Assembly: GCA_023238725.1 (NCBI GenBank)
Contig: CM041531.1
Location: forward strand, 2,015,602-2,079,601
DNA length: 64,000 nt
Source: Scortum barcoo
Lineage: Eukaryota > Chordata > Actinopteri > Centrarchiformes > Terapontidae
Direction: 5' to 3'
Under the pieces are notes generated by a model, which made no database searches, was not told where the DNA came from, and was given only the letters and a program-made list of their open reading frames with translations. Shown here piece after piece: positions 32,775 to 45,644 of the stretch. The position numbers were made by a program, and so were the translations under genes. Position 1 is the first letter of the stretch. The number at the start of each line of letters is the position of its first letter.

Positions 32775-34560
32775 GTGAACAATGTGCAGTCCAGACAAAA
32801 TATCTCTAAACAAAACACGTGAAACAAACACGTCGTGAAACATGAGAAATTTTTTGATTTACAAGTGTACACTTTGGAGAAGAGCAAATGGATGCAGACA
32901 CACGACACTGAAGTCAGGACATTCAGCAAAACAATCTGTCTAATTAAAGACAAATCCATTTATGTTTAAAAAATCATTAACTTGGCTCCACCATGATCTT
33001 AAAACTAGAAGTCTAGAAGACATAATTTAAGAATATTATGAATAAGATTTTGTATTTCGTTTTTTTAATGGAACTGAATTTATGTTTCAACTCAACAAAG
33101 GACTAAACCAGCAGCTGACAGTGAAAACTGCAGGCATAATTGGTTTGGTGATTGTGATTTACTGTACTCAGTCTTTTATATTTTACTTTCATTTTATCAC
33201 TTCCTGTTATTTTTGCTTAAACTGTCTCTCTGTCCTGACAGTAGTACATGATAGAGATAATCTGTGATGAAAATCAGCCTCCTCTGGCTCCACCTGCTGC
33301 CTCTGAGGACGTTTGACAAGAAAGATTTTGTTGTTTTTTTCTAGAGGCCGTCATGCAGAAGGACTGCTGTGCATGATAATGAGGTTGACAATAGAAAATG
33401 ATGATGTACTACAAATATAATTTTACCTTTTATTTCTTTGGTTTGTGTTCATTAGAAAATGTTTTTTGATTTGAACTGTTTGTTTTGCGTTGTGCATTAT
33501 GATTGGTGCACACAGTGATGATTATGACAGTGTAATGAGGATTTACTGCAAAGAAAAAAAGATGTTTCGTAATGGATATGTCAGTACTGGTTCATTCATT
33601 GCTGCACAGTTGACTTTCTAATTGTTACCAGAAAAACAAGATTATGTGATACCAGTCAGTAAATAACAAATATAAATACGAAATGACTTTTGATGCTGAC
33701 TAGCTTTGTTTTTTACACTGATGATGATAAGTTGAACAAGCAACAAAGAAGTTGAAAACAGTTGCTCAGACTTTTAAATACTTTTTTTCTTGTTTTTTCT
33801 TTTTAAATAGTAATATTTCTATTACATAATACTATTATGTAATAGATACTTATTACTTTTAATTCTTATTATTTTTAATATTGTTTTATTTCGTAACATT
33901 TCTTGCTAAATATAACCTGAAAAACTAAACTGATCAGCAATCATTTTTTTATTCATGTGCAAATACTGAAATATATTCTGATGTTGTTAATGACTTGTGA
34001 CTTTCATTATTTTAAACAGATGATGATAGTTTTAACCTGATTTAAACATGTTTTTTCTTATTATATGTGTTTTGTTTTTCCATAATGACCAGTGATAAAA
34101 ATAACGATGCAGATGTTGTTTGTGATGATGTTGAATACAAAGACCATGTTCAAAACGTCATCACTATTCTTTAATCTTTTTTTTACCATTTTACTTCTAA
34201 TAGGCTCATGCTGAAATGTTTGTATTTTTATTTGAATCAAAGTCAGTGAATAAGAAATGTGCATGTTGTTGTTGCTCATGTTTAAATGTGACATCCTGTA
34301 GTCTTTTTCTCATGTTGAACTTCAGATTGATTCTTTCACATAGATGATGAGTTAATCAAGTTACAGTGGAAAAGCTAGAAGTCATATTTGTTCATATATT
34401 CTGTTTTTTGTTGGATTTCTGTTGATTATTAATCAAATTAATAAACAGTAAAGTTTTGTGCACAGTGACTAATGATGTGAAAAAAGGCTGATGATTTTGA
34501 AATAAATAGAATTAAAAGCAAAATGCTTCATGTCATTATTATAAATTTCAAATATGATAA
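32775..34560. repeat. 3' flank of GTPase copy 2, duplicate of 10828-12606
   Basis: Collinear with the flank of copy 1 with scattered indels, including an extra ACTATTATGTAATAGATACT at about 33830-33849. After 34560 the match ends, and the following duplication block is mostly missing until 35045. Confidence 0.7.
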
Positions 34561-35044
34561 ATTTTTTTTCCTCCAAATTCATTTTAGCTTTTTTGCATCA
34601 GTTTATTTTTAAATATGTCTCTGAGTTTTTTGCCACCACCAAAATAGAAAAGTAGGAGAAGAAATTTCATTTGTAGAGCTCACAGCAGTGAAAAAGTATA
34701 TTTAAAAATCTATCTCATGTCCTCCCAGAAACAACATCCCGAGTTACTCCAGACAATCCACAGAGCGCATTGTCAGCAGTTCTAACTGGAACTGATTTCT
34801 ACAAACCAAACATGACAGCTGTTTATAGTATTTTCTCTACATTATCTAAAGTAACACTATCTGAAAAGAAATGTTGACGTGATCTTTCAGTGATGTGATC
34901 ACCACAAATTAATTTCCATTTGTCTCAGTTATGTGCAGTTCAGCCTTCTGCCACCTGAGGGCACAAGAAATCAGAGACTGCACACACATTAATTACACTG
35001 CAGGAAAACAGGCCGATTTGTTCATTTGTTTAATTTTAATTTTT

Positions 35045-35310
35045 GTCAATAATTAAGGCCTAAATGTGGAGTTTGCTTTGCTGCAGTTTCTTCATTGGAG
35101 CAGACAATCTGGTTTTATAGTCTCCAAAGATGAGAGGTTGACCCATCTCTCTGCTTCAGCCAGCAGCTGCTCAAATAAAACAAAGTTTAAATGATCAGAA
35201 TCAGTTTTACTGATCAGGTGTGTGAACACATACGAGAGTTTTGACTCAAAGGAAGATTTTCACAGAGATTTCACTGTGAAACACAGAAACAGAAACAGAC
35301 AGTTTAAAAC
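35045..35310. repeat. Segmental duplication block, copy C (partial)
   Basis: Matches about 640-880 and 12985-13220, so the right flank of GTPase copy 2 retains part of the same block that follows copy 1. The preceding 34561-35044 holds the short repeat at 34925-34995, shared with 16535-16605. Confidence 0.75.
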
Positions 35311-36009
35311 AAGAGGAAAACATTATTATGCAGACTTATCTGGCTGAACAAAACTAAATCAGACAACATGGCGGCCGATCAGGTTTTAACATTTGAACCA
35401 CCAACAGGTAAAATTTACTCGCGGCTGTTTTTTACATGTACATTACTGTGTCTTAATAAAATAAAGTTCCCCAGTTTTTGACTTTTCCTAAAATTATATT
35501 ATGTTGATGTCTCTCTTGTAAAATAGTAAAGATCAATTTACTCCAATAACCACCACCGGCTAACATTTACTGCCATATAAAAAAGCTTAATGTTTAATTA
35601 AATAACTCTTTTACCTTTGTTGGTCAAGTGTAATTCCAGGAGCTGAAATGGAGCTTCTGTAAATTTGTAGCAGAACCACCAATCAGAGCTGAAAGCAGGT
35701 ATTTTCTTCCTAGCAACTAAGAATTGCTTATTTAAGGGTTATTTAACCCTTTATATTCCAACACAAAGTGAACACACTGTTTTGAAGGCTTTATTTCTTT
35801 AGAAACCTTTTGTTTGGATGTTGATTATCAAATTATGAATTGATAAAAAATTAGAATTGATTACTTTTTAATACTATTTTTTAAGAACATTTCAGACTCT
35901 CTCTGAGGGCCTGGAGGACCCTGATGGTTACCCTGCTGTGTAATAGTAGATGTTTTTTTTCCCGAAAATAAGTGTTGTAAAACTTGAAGCATACACTTTC
36001 CTTGCTTCA

Positions 36010-36048
<39 letters not shown>

Positions 36049-36490
36049 CCTGTCTGTGTCACAGTGACATCACTGTTTAGACAGGCGATGGAGTCATGGG
36101 AGAAATATTCAAACCTTTAACTAAAGTAAAACATAACGCTATCATGGTGAAAAAACAAGTTCCGGTCCAAACATATTTAACATGTTTAGGCTGGCTGTTG
36201 GTGTTGGTGTTTTTGAGTGAATGAAAGGAAAAAGGAAAGGTGTAAAGAAAGAGATGCTACTTTGCAAAAGTAGTAAAAGTAAAATCTTATTAATTCAGTC
36301 CAACATGTTCAACACTTTTCCTCAGTAAAGTGTTGAAACTTTTGACCTGACCAGACACTTCAAGGAAAATCTTCTACATTCAGGATGAAAGACAAATGTG
36401 GAGGAGTAAAATTAAAACTATATTTTCCTCTGAGGTGAAAGTAGAACAAAGCCAAGAGCTAAATGTCCTTAATTACCTCCCACTAATTTC
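35311..36490. other. Intergenic between the GTPase array and rassf7
   Basis: No supported gene. There is a CA microsatellite at 36014-36046. An ATG in good context at about 35369 opens a short frame that ends at a possible donor (see findings). Confidence 0.4.
36014..36046. repeat. CA dinucleotide microsatellite
   Basis: About 15 perfect CA units. Confidence 0.9.
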
Positions 36491-36529
36491 AGTGTGACAT
36501 CACTTCTCATGCAGCTCACCCAGAAAGGC

Positions 36530-36722
36530 TGCATTCCTCCTCTTCACTCCTCCTCTTCATTCCTCCTCTTCACTCCTCCTTTTCATTCCTCCTCTTCACT
36601 CCTCCTTTTCCTCCTTCAGCTGAAGTGTGTCTGTAGGTGGATGTTTAGGTCGCTGCCTCAACACACAACACTGAGAAAGAACGAGAAGCATCAATGAAAC
36701 TGAGTGAAGCTTGAACCGACAG
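36530..36722 (+). other. Probable untranslated first exon of rassf7
   Basis: A CTTCACTCCTCCT-type pyrimidine repeat (36536-36615) precedes sequence ending in CGACAG followed by GTGAGTG at 36723, a strong donor. The next acceptor on this strand with a coding exon is at 38900, directly ahead of the rassf7 start codon, giving a 2.2-kb first intron. The exon start is not defined. The intron holds telomere-like repeats at 37093-37117 and an unassigned open frame at 37380-37787. Confidence 0.4.
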
Positions 36723-37092
36723 GTGAGTGTGTTTAAATTCCTCTTTAAACTCTGGTAACCTGGTCGGATTGGATAATTATCTCGTAAAAATCAGAATGAT
36801 TTGTTCTTGAAGAGGAACAAGCTTTCATTAGTTTTTAACAGAAACTGCACTTACAGTAACTATTCATTTAAAGTGTTTAAATCCAGCATGGACAAACATT
36901 CGTGTTTACTTTCATTTGTCCTTTTTATAATCAGTATCACGGTTTTCGTTGGTTACCGTCAGAATGCTTGAATTTAAAGTGAAATCATTTTGTGATCAGC
37001 TCAAGACAAACCAGGTACAAACACAGGAAAAGGTGCAGCTAAAATTAATCAAACAAAACAAGTTAAAAATAGCATTAAAATATGTGAAAGCA

Positions 37093-37117
37093 CCTAACCC
37101 TAACCCCTAACCCTAAA
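37093..37117. repeat. Short telomere-like repeat
   Basis: CTAACCCTAACCCCTAACCC and the following bases form about four imperfect CCCTAA units, inside rassf7 intron 1. A looser CCTAA-rich stretch occurs at 43018-43062. Confidence 0.6.
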
Positions 37118-38913
37118 CATAAGAGTGCGTGTTAGATTAGAAGTCACTGACTGAATGAATTAAAGCTGTTATAAAGATTTTGTTCATTTTAAATCAATAA
37201 CTCAACAAATGATCTCTTAAAACTTTAAAAGAAGAAGAATAATCAGACTAAACTATGTAAGTTAATGTCTTATTACAAGAGAAAGAAACATTTTCTTATG
37301 AAGGAAACTTATTTCTTAAACCAACTAATTTTTTTATCCAGAAAAAAAGGAGCACTTTTATTTTTAAGTCTTTACAAAGATGAAATGTGTGATTGTCCAC
37401 ATTAAGAAGATATTTTTTGAGAGGAGTTTACAGGTGTTTTCAGGCCTTATTGATTATTTCCTGACTGATTATCCTGAAAGTGACGGTGAGCCGTGGAGGT
37501 CTGTAAACAGAGACGGGAGGAGGTATGTGTGGGTGGAGTCTGAGTCCGGGAATGTCGGCGTGTTCTGCCGCATTCCTCAGCAAACCTGCGTGTCTGCAAA
37601 CACACGGAGGGAAACCACACAAACCTTCACACGCTTCGCTACCAAACATCTGTTTCCTCCTGCATCGTTCAAACTGATCACTGATGGCTCCTCTAACGTC
37701 TGCAGCAAAGAGTCAGAAAGACTTCAAGAAAAATGTTCATTTACAAGATTATTCACCTCGTTTAATGACGTCTCTATATCAATATAAATCTTCACCTTAT
37801 TTAGAGGACTGTGATAAATATATGTCCTTTACTGAGCAACACAAATAAAATCAGTTTAAATAAACCACAAAAATATGATTTTCATCTGATCAGAGGTTTA
37901 AAAATGTCAAATAAATCTAAATATATATAAAACTGTGCACAGCCAACATAATCAACAGACACTTCAAACATTTCACATTTCACAAGTGCCAGTAAGGTCA
38001 AGATCAACAGGCACTGCATCATTTGTATTTGTTCATTTCTAGATTTGTAGTCATTTATTATACATCCCATGTCCACAGTAGGTCTGTATGGCCATCGTGA
38101 AACCAGCGGCCTTGATTTGATCGATCACTCTCATAGTTCATCAGAGAGATCACCAAGGAAAGGTTGTCTGCCAAGCTAACCGGTAAAAATACTCATCTTA
38201 TGGGTGACTTTAGTTCAGACTTAGCTTGCAGAATTTCTTTCTTTCACAACAATCCAGTGAAGAAAGAAGAGAAACTAAAAAGAAAATGAATTATGTTGAT
38301 GCTGTGCAGTTTATACTAATACTAATACTAATAATTTGCATTGAGTGGAACATGAAAAATACAAACAAATGTTTAACATAATTGTACTTTTTAATGTTCA
38401 GGCTTTGTCGACTCAAAGTGTTCTCAAAGACTGAGTTATATGCCGTTATACTGGGAAGTGTACTTTGTTGAGGTGGTGTCACATGAAAACAACTGTCTCT
38501 AACTATTCCAAATACACAATTACCACTGAATCTGACAAAGTTATATGATTATTGAATATTATATCAAATGATCCTGACGTTATGGATGTGAAAGTATGTA
38601 AATCATCATTGTATTAAGAAGTCAAATCCTTTTTTACTTTTTACTTGTTGCAAAGTGTGAAATGGGTGGTGATGTATCCTCAGGTGGGTCAATAAATCCA
38701 CAAAATCAGGGAAAAACACGGGAATAATGTAGACTTTAACTGTATTGACTCTGGCTGTAATAACACATATTCATCACAGTAAGTGCTGAAATAATCTCAA
38801 ACTATGTCCAACAATCGGCTGGTGAACTTCTGTGTATAAAGAACATGATGGTTTTGCTGCTTTGGTTTTTTCCACCTCATGTTTCCTCGTTGGTTTTCAG
38901 GTGAGTTGTGAGG

Positions 38914-41475
38914 ATGGAGCTGAAGGTGTGGGTGGACGGTGTGGTCAGAGTGGTGTGCGGCCTGTCGCTGAACACTTCCTGTCAGGATGTCGTCATAGCT
39001 CTCGCACAAGCCATCGGTAAGTCTGCACGTTATTATTTCTAAAAAAAGTTCACTGGGAGGATTCATGCTGCTGAGAGAAGAACACAGTCCACTTTCGATG
39101 TCCTTATATATTAAGTGTTGATTGAAAGTTAAAATATCTGTGGTTACTAGAAGATTTGCTAAACCGTGATTTTAATGACCCTCTAACCTTTTTTCTCATG
39201 CCACCCTAACAAAGCTTTTTATTTTAATCTTCACTTTATCTTCAAATAGCTACATTATCAGCCTGTCTCTCACTTTTCCTACAGATTTGTTTTGCACTGT
39301 GTATTTGTACTTTAGTATTTTATTCATCTCTTTGAAATAAAAATAGTTCACAAATATCCTGCTGCCACTGTTAACATAATTCCATTAGCAGGACTGTAAA
39401 TTTTATTTTCTTTTTAAATGAAAAATACACTGGTTTTACACTGGTTTCAGAATGCAGTCTGTTCTCGACATGCAGCTGTTTGCTGGTTTTTTATTCAGCG
39501 TTCGGTTAAATATTAATCCTTCGTGTCTTCGTTTTCCACAGGTCAGACAGGTCGGTACATTCTTTATCTTGAAATTACGAGGGACGGAGAGACAGCTGGT
39601 CGCAGACGATCGTCCTCTTCAGCATCTGGCTCAGCTGGGTCAGGAGGCTGCGGAGGTCCAGTTCATCCTGCAGAGAACGGGTCCCAGTCTGAGTGACGGT
39701 CCAAACACACCCACCGGAGAGAGACGTCTTCCTCTGCACAGACCGTCAGAACCAGAGAATCCTAAACACAAAGACCCGCACAAAGCTCTCACCTTCAGTA
39801 TGGGTCCATCAACGCTTCCCAGGAGAACGAAATCAAACAGGGCCTGGTCTCCGTCCCCCCGATCGTCCCCAGAACCAAGAGCATCCCCGATCTCTTTCCT
39901 CAACCCTCTCAGCTCACGCAGAGAAACCCCTTCTTCTTCCTCCTCCAGAGAGGAAGTGTTCAGACACATCCTGCAGCAGCAGAGGAGGCTACAAGACCTG
40001 GAGATTCAGCTTGAGGCTCTGGAGAGGGAGACGGAGGTGTGGGAGCGGCAGACGTCCTCCTTCACAGCTCCCAGTCTGAGTCCAGTCTCTGCAGAGGAAC
40101 TGGACGAGCTGGAGCGCCGTCTGAGGCAGAACGAGGCAGAGCTGATGCACCGAGATCACTGGGAGGAGCAGCTACAGGCGGAGATGGACAGAGAGCGAGG
40201 TGCGTGATAAAAACCTGTTTATATTTTCTACATTTCTCGAGAACTTTTTCCCTCTGACATTCCTCAAACTGAAGGATAACACTCGAGATGGTATCGTCAA
40301 CAGATATGCACAGACGCCTGCAGCAGGTACACTTGTCGGTGGACGATCACAGCTATCGGGTGAAGGAGCTCCAAGCCCGTTCTGCACTTTTACAACAGGA
40401 CATTCAGCTCACGGCCCAAAGACGGCGTTCACGGCCGGGCGACCGGCAGCCAGAGGAGGCCCTGAGGCTGCTGAAACAGGAGCTCCAACACCGCCTGAGG
40501 CAGGGAGAGGAACTCGATGCAACGTTGTCAAAGACTCAGAGGAAGCTGCAAGCTGCAGAGGAACGCCTGAAGGTACAACTGCTCTGTTTATATCTCTGAC
40601 AGCAACATTTCAGAGCTCAAATCAATTTCACCATTTCAGCTGACTGACCTTAGTCAGTGGATTCAGTGAATGTGCACGATGCTTTTGTGAAGAGTTCAAC
40701 TTTGGTGAACTCTGACGTGAAAATTTTCTCCGTTAAACAAAAGCAAACAGTCCTGAAGGTGCTGAGCTTTGAGGGAAAACTGGAGCTTTGTCACGTGATC
40801 TGTCACCACACCAACAATAATTTACAATTATTCTTTTAAAAATGGGTCACAAATATGGAGTATTTTCAGATTTGGTCTTCTTATGAATATTTGCAATATA
40901 TAAATATAATATAATATAATATAATATAATATAATATAATATAATATAATATAATATTTCCTGTATCCTGTAGGACAGATGGAAGATGATGGAGGAGCTG
41001 AATAAGGAGCTGAGACAGTGGAAGCTGCAGCAGTTCATCCAGCAGACCGGCGGTCCTCAAACAGAGCAGACGAACTCCCTGCCGTACCTCAACAACGCTG
41101 GAATAATGGAGTAAGAGACACTGTATGCCCCCAGATTATTTAAAATGATTATCGGCAGCTGTAGAGGAAGTTTACAGAGCCTTTAATTAAATTGATGAAA
41201 GTACTGACAGTGAAGAAGAGTCCGGTTTAGTTCCTCTGTTAGGTGGAAATCTTTTAGCTCCAGTTTTCTGGGATTTGCATCTTTTTAGATCAGATAAAGA
41301 AGTCTAAGTGTGTCAGAAAGAAAGACAGAAAATTGAAACATATGTTAAATTTAAAGTTAAAGTTTGTATAGTTATTCAAAATTTAATGTAAAGTTACTTC
41401 AGCCGTCAGATAAATGCAGGAGATTCACACCGATGACTGACGAGGCATTTTCTCTGTTTCTATTGCAGGGCGTGA
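38914..41475 (+). CDS. rassf7: Ras association domain-containing protein 7
   Basis: Five coding exons: 38914-39016, 39542-40199, 40304-40572, 40974-41110 and 41469-41475, all with GT-AG borders, encoding about 390 residues, close to family size. The N-terminal RA domain starts MELKVWVDGVVRVVCGLS and includes ALAQAIGQTGRY and VQFILQRTGPSLSDG, diagnostic of the RASSF7/8 group. KALTFSMG and the short serine/proline-rich linker favour RASSF7 over RASSF8. Two coiled-coil stretches follow (from EEVFRHILQQQRRLQDLEIQ and through exons 4-5), ending near LQQFIQQTGG. N-terminal RASSF proteins are linked to mitosis and stress-kinase signalling. One extra T in the TTT run at 39563-39565 breaks the RA domain frame; without it the five exons sum to an exact multiple of three. 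This looks like a sequence error rather than gene loss. Confidence 0.85.
40905..40957. repeat. ATAAT pentanucleotide microsatellite
   Basis: About ten ATAAT units ending just before the exon 5 acceptor of rassf7, so the tract replaces much of the normal polypyrimidine region. Only TTTCCTGTATCCTGTAG remains between repeat and exon. Confidence 0.85.
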
Positions 41476-41531
41476 TGGACGTGATGAAGTGAAAAATGTT
41501 CTCTGAAACCACTAAAGCCTGTCCAGACTAC

Positions 41532-41616
41532 TGTGTGTGTGTGTGTGTGTGTGGTGTGTAAAGCCAATCACTGCCATGTTCTCTGTGAAGATAAAGATAA
41601 ATGTATTTGAAATAAA
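41532..41616 (+). other. rassf7 3' end: GT microsatellite and polyadenylation signal
   Basis: A GT run at about 41532-41552 is followed by AATAAA at 41611-41616, about 135 bases past the stop codon. This is the first plausible polyadenylation signal for rassf7. Confidence 0.5.
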
Positions 41617-41699
41617 ATTGAAAGCAATGTTGATATTACTGATAAAATTAAAACCAATTTTATAACAAACACACACTAAGTCTTTTTTGTTGTTCATCA

Positions 41700-43960
41700 C
41701 TCACTTTTCTTTCACAGACTATGATCATGTTATTTGCTGGTTTTAAACACTGTGGCTGTGTCCACTGCTGCTCCCATCTGAAAAGTTCATCTTTGCTCCA
41801 TTCGTGGGCGCCAAAGATTCATGATGTGACGCTAACATCAGTGCAAGCAGCCCACAGTCTGATCAGTAGTTCAAAGACGAGAAAACGGAAAGGAGAGAAG
41901 AAGAACATTTTTTAATGACTGAGTGCATTTTTACATCTGAATCAACAGTCCTTTCACCTTTTACCTCCTTTACCAGTCTCCTAAAGCCCCTGTGACCTCT
42001 TCAATTCTTCTTCATCCTGAAACATAAAAAAACAGGAAATCATCATCATAAAATCGTCACATATGTGAAGTTGGAATTTGAGGACGCTCCACAGTTTTCT
42101 TGAAAAATCAAAATAGTTCCCTGATTAGGTTCGGGTGTTATCATTGTTACAGACTTTAATCAATCAGATACGTCTGCTTCAAACCCAACAGATTCACATT
42201 CAATCAGTCACTCAAAGCTAATACCTGTGTTGTTTGTCATGTTCTTTATTGCTGATAATCTTTTATTGTAAAAAATAAGAAAAACAGGTATTTTGGCATC
42301 AGAAACACTCCTCTCTTCTCAGTAACTGTAAATGTACGTGAGGTTTTATACGGTTTTATGTCTCACAATGAGGTTTATCTAACCTTTAAAAACAGAGCAC
42401 ACGGCCTCATTATCCTGCAGTGAACTGTAAAAAACTGTAAATAAATAAATAAATATAACAGAATTGTATTCTAAAAAGAATAAATATATTGAAATCTACA
42501 TTGGCATTCTTGTAGTTTACATGCGTCCATGTACTCTGCAGTTTGAGTGTTATTGTCGATGGAAAAGGACCAAACCAGCATCTAACTTATGTTCGTGTTG
42601 TTTAATGAGCTGACACTGGCAGTGAACTTTGAGCAGTCGAGCGTTTGTTTGGTGTCTCGTCCAGCTGAAATGCAAAAAAAGATGTGTGTTCATGTTTGTG
42701 GGTTGGATAAGAAGGAGACTTTAGCAAAGACGTTCAAACATCACTGATGTATTTATTACGACAAATTTATACAAAACAAGGAGGCGCCATCATAAAAGAA
42801 AAAGATATGTAATGTTAATTTCTTAATTGTAATTTCTATATTTTAGGTGCAAATAGTTTAGGTTTTGTTTACTGGTTTTAAAGGGCTGAGAGGAGAAAAG
42901 ATGAGAGGAAACATGACGTAATGTGATTATTTTTTGAGTCAGTGTTGTGTTTCCTTTCTGTAAATCTGTATGTTTGTGTTTCCCTCTACCACTTTCCCTC
43001 TGCTCTGCCTTCTTAAGCATAACCTAACCTAACCTCCACCACATCTTGTTAACCTAACCCACGCCTGACCTGTGCAGGAGACACTGCTCGCAGGAGAAAC
43101 AGACACATCACCAGCGAACACAAATATAAAATATAAAATATCTTCTCTTTTGCAAATGATTCTTACATAAACAGAAGTCAGCTCTGTTATGTAGCATCAG
43201 CAGGTTTTCTCTTCTGTCAGCTGCAGTTAAGAGTCATGTTGTGGTGCGTCGAGTAACAAAGTGAGATTATGCCTCCCGTAATTCAGGTCATGAGGCATAA
43301 TCTAATCTAAACACTGAGCACCTCAATCCAAATATACTGCTGTCCGTGATGTCAACCCCGCAGGCTTTGTCAGTGTGTCTGCACGTCTTACCTGAAGATG
43401 ACCCTCGAAGCTGAAACACCTGAACATCATGAACTTTGTGTGTAAATTGTTTGTATGTCTTTTAATCTGCAGTAATCTGATCTAACTGATTGTAATTGGA
43501 CCTAAAGTGATGTTATCCAATCTAATCTATGATGTAGTTTAATACATTCAGAAAGCACAGTGGATTAACGGGTTACATTTTAATACGTTTTGCTCTCTCC
43601 AGGTATCATCACTCTTAAAAACAAAGAAATAACATTAACAATCTCAGTGAGATTTACTAAAGTGATTAACATGCTCTGAAAATGTGAATGTTAAAATGTG
43701 GATGTTATCTTTTTATTGCTTTCTGCACAAACACACAGGCCTTTATGCCTTGTTATAATTAAAGACGTCATTAATGAACACGACTTAAGTGATGCGTACT
43801 TCACAGTGACCCTAATTACTTCATGTGGTAAACACCCAGAGACTCGAGGCAAAGAGGGACTTAACATCCATAGTCTATATGTTGCAGCAGATATACAGGC
43901 TGTTCTCATAAGATTATTCCCGAAAATACCCCACCTCATCTGCATTAAGGGCTTTGTGTA
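41700..43960. other. Intergenic between rassf7 and the first PDE6-gamma-like gene
   Basis: No supported gene. CCTAA-rich short repeats lie at 43018-43062. Short open frames on both strands near 43690-44000 have no family likeness. Confidence 0.45.
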
Positions 43961-44129
43961 TGAGCAGAGCAGCTATATTATATATATATATTTGGTCTGT
44001 GACTGAGGCAGACCAAAGGACAGAGAGACTGCAAAAAGAAAGAGGAGCTCCTTTTTGTTTTGCAGATCTTCCTTTGCTCTTCCAGGCAGCTTCTCTTCTC
44101 TCATTTGAATCGCTGTTGTTTTTGTAGAA

Positions 44130-44500
44130 ATGAACGCAGCAGCAGGCGAAGGCAACAAGGCCGCCCCTCCCAAGTTCAAGCAGAAGGAGACCAGGCAGTT
44201 CAAGAGCAAGGCTCCCAAAGCCAAACAGATGGGGTGAAACTTTACTGCACTCCCACATCCTGTTATTCATCCAACAGCTCACATATTTGCAGAATATTTC
44301 ACTTTCTGTGTTTTTTCCCAAACAGGTTCGACAACAATGTCCCAGGGATGGACTGTCTCAGAGGTGAGTGTGGCTTCATGTGAATTTAATCCACGTTTGG
44401 ATGTTTTAGTCTGGACTCATGTTTGGGTTTTTCTCCTGTGCTGCAGACTCGTGGTGAGCACCTGGAGCTGAGCGACCTGGCCCAGTTTGACATCGTTTAG
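44130..44500 (+). CDS. PDE6 inhibitory gamma-subunit-like, copy 1 (altered)
   Basis: Exons 44130-44233, 44326-44363 and 44447-44500. Exon 1 encodes MNAAAGEGNKAAPPKFKQKE then TRQFKSKAPK, the conserved basic middle of rod/cone phosphodiesterase gamma (PDE6G/PDE6H), which binds the catalytic subunits and transducin. Exon 2 encodes FDNNVPGMD. Exon 3 ends HLELSDLAQFDIV, matching the inhibitory C-terminus, which plugs the PDE6 active site. Oddities: the usual proline-rich TPRKGPP start is shortened, exon 2 has one extra T (GACTGTCTC against GACGTCTC in the neighbour), and exon 3 lacks the roughly eight residues containing the family CPWEAF. A TATA-rich run lies at 43977-43993. The gene may be altered, non-functional or misassembled. 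Gamma versus H paralogue is not resolved. Confidence 0.65.
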
Positions 44501-45600
44501 ACCTCATGCCAAATGGAAACTGTTTATTCCTGGTGGCAGCAACTTTTTTTAATTGAGTTCTCCTCCTCTTTGGGTGTGGAGATGAGCCTGATGGGTACCA
44601 TTAAAGTTTGACTGATGGCTGGAGGGGCCTCATTTAAGAGACGAAAGAAGCTCTTGAACAGCAGCCCCCAAGAATGACCCTTCCTGGGCCAGTACACCTC
44701 ACCACCTGGAAGTTTTTTAGTGTCGACATGAGATCTAATTAATCTTTAATTACATCTAAACGAGTTCTCAGGAAGTCTCTGTTGTGGCCTCATCATCCTG
44801 GAAATCAGTCCATGTCACATCGGGGGGGTTCAGTATATATGTGTGGATCTGTCTGTAAAGGATCCAACAGGTCTAACGATGCTGAACTGAGCCAGGTCAC
44901 TCAGCTTTTTTCTTCATGTGGACGTTTGCCCCATGGAGACCATAACTGCATTGCATCACTCAGCCTCTGCTGCTCTTAATGGGATCCAGTAAAGCCAAAG
45001 ACAGTTCGCACAGTTTAGCTCATGTTCCTAAACATGCAAAGGTCTCAAAAGCCCCCTGACTCCTCAGTGTGTGAGAGATTACTTACTGTAATCTGTTAAC
45101 TTCTCACCACGCTGTCCCCACACGACTCTCAGTGACAGTGTGGTGAATTAATGAGCCCATACATCACTTATGTAACAATAATAATAATAATGATAATGAT
45201 AATATGCGTTTTTTGCATTGCACACTTTCTAAAACAGAGTTACAAAGTGCTTTACATGGTTCATTCAGGATTAAAACATCACAGGACTGAGAAATAAAAT
45301 CAGACACACAAAAATAAAAGGAATAAAATATTCAACAATCAAAGACAAGAGCACAAACAAAAATATAAGTTGGAAATAAAATAAAATAAAATAAAATAAA
45401 TAGAGATGTGGTAGCATCAATAAAAGGCCTTTTTAAAAACATACAAAATGATTTAAAAGATGTTAAGAAACTCCCGAGTCAACTTATCGTTTATACAGGT
45501 TTTTTCTTAAAAGTCAGGCTTTTATTTGCTGGTCAGTTACTTTGTGGATCTCACATGTTTTTTTATGGGAGACACATACAGAGACAAGACTGCTGGACAC
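44501..45600. other. Intergenic with dispersed repeat and microsatellite
   Basis: An ATA/ATG-rich microsatellite and short repeat lie at 45175-45260 (compare 23581-23665), and an AAAAT run at 45377-45402. No further exon recognised. Confidence 0.45.
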
Positions 45601-45644
45601 TTTAATCTCAGCAGGCAGCAGGTGGGAGGTGCTTTAAGCAAAGT

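Noticed and set aside
37380..37787. 135-codon plus-strand open frame in rassf7 intron 1
   Set aside because: The middle has somewhat higher GC than its surroundings, but there is no recognisable domain, no splice context tying it to a gene, and no second copy. Not called.
43691..44321. Overlapping open frames on both strands upstream of the first PDE6-gamma-like gene
   Set aside because: None shows a domain, and the minus-strand ones run across the PDE6-gamma-like exon and its leader in antisense.
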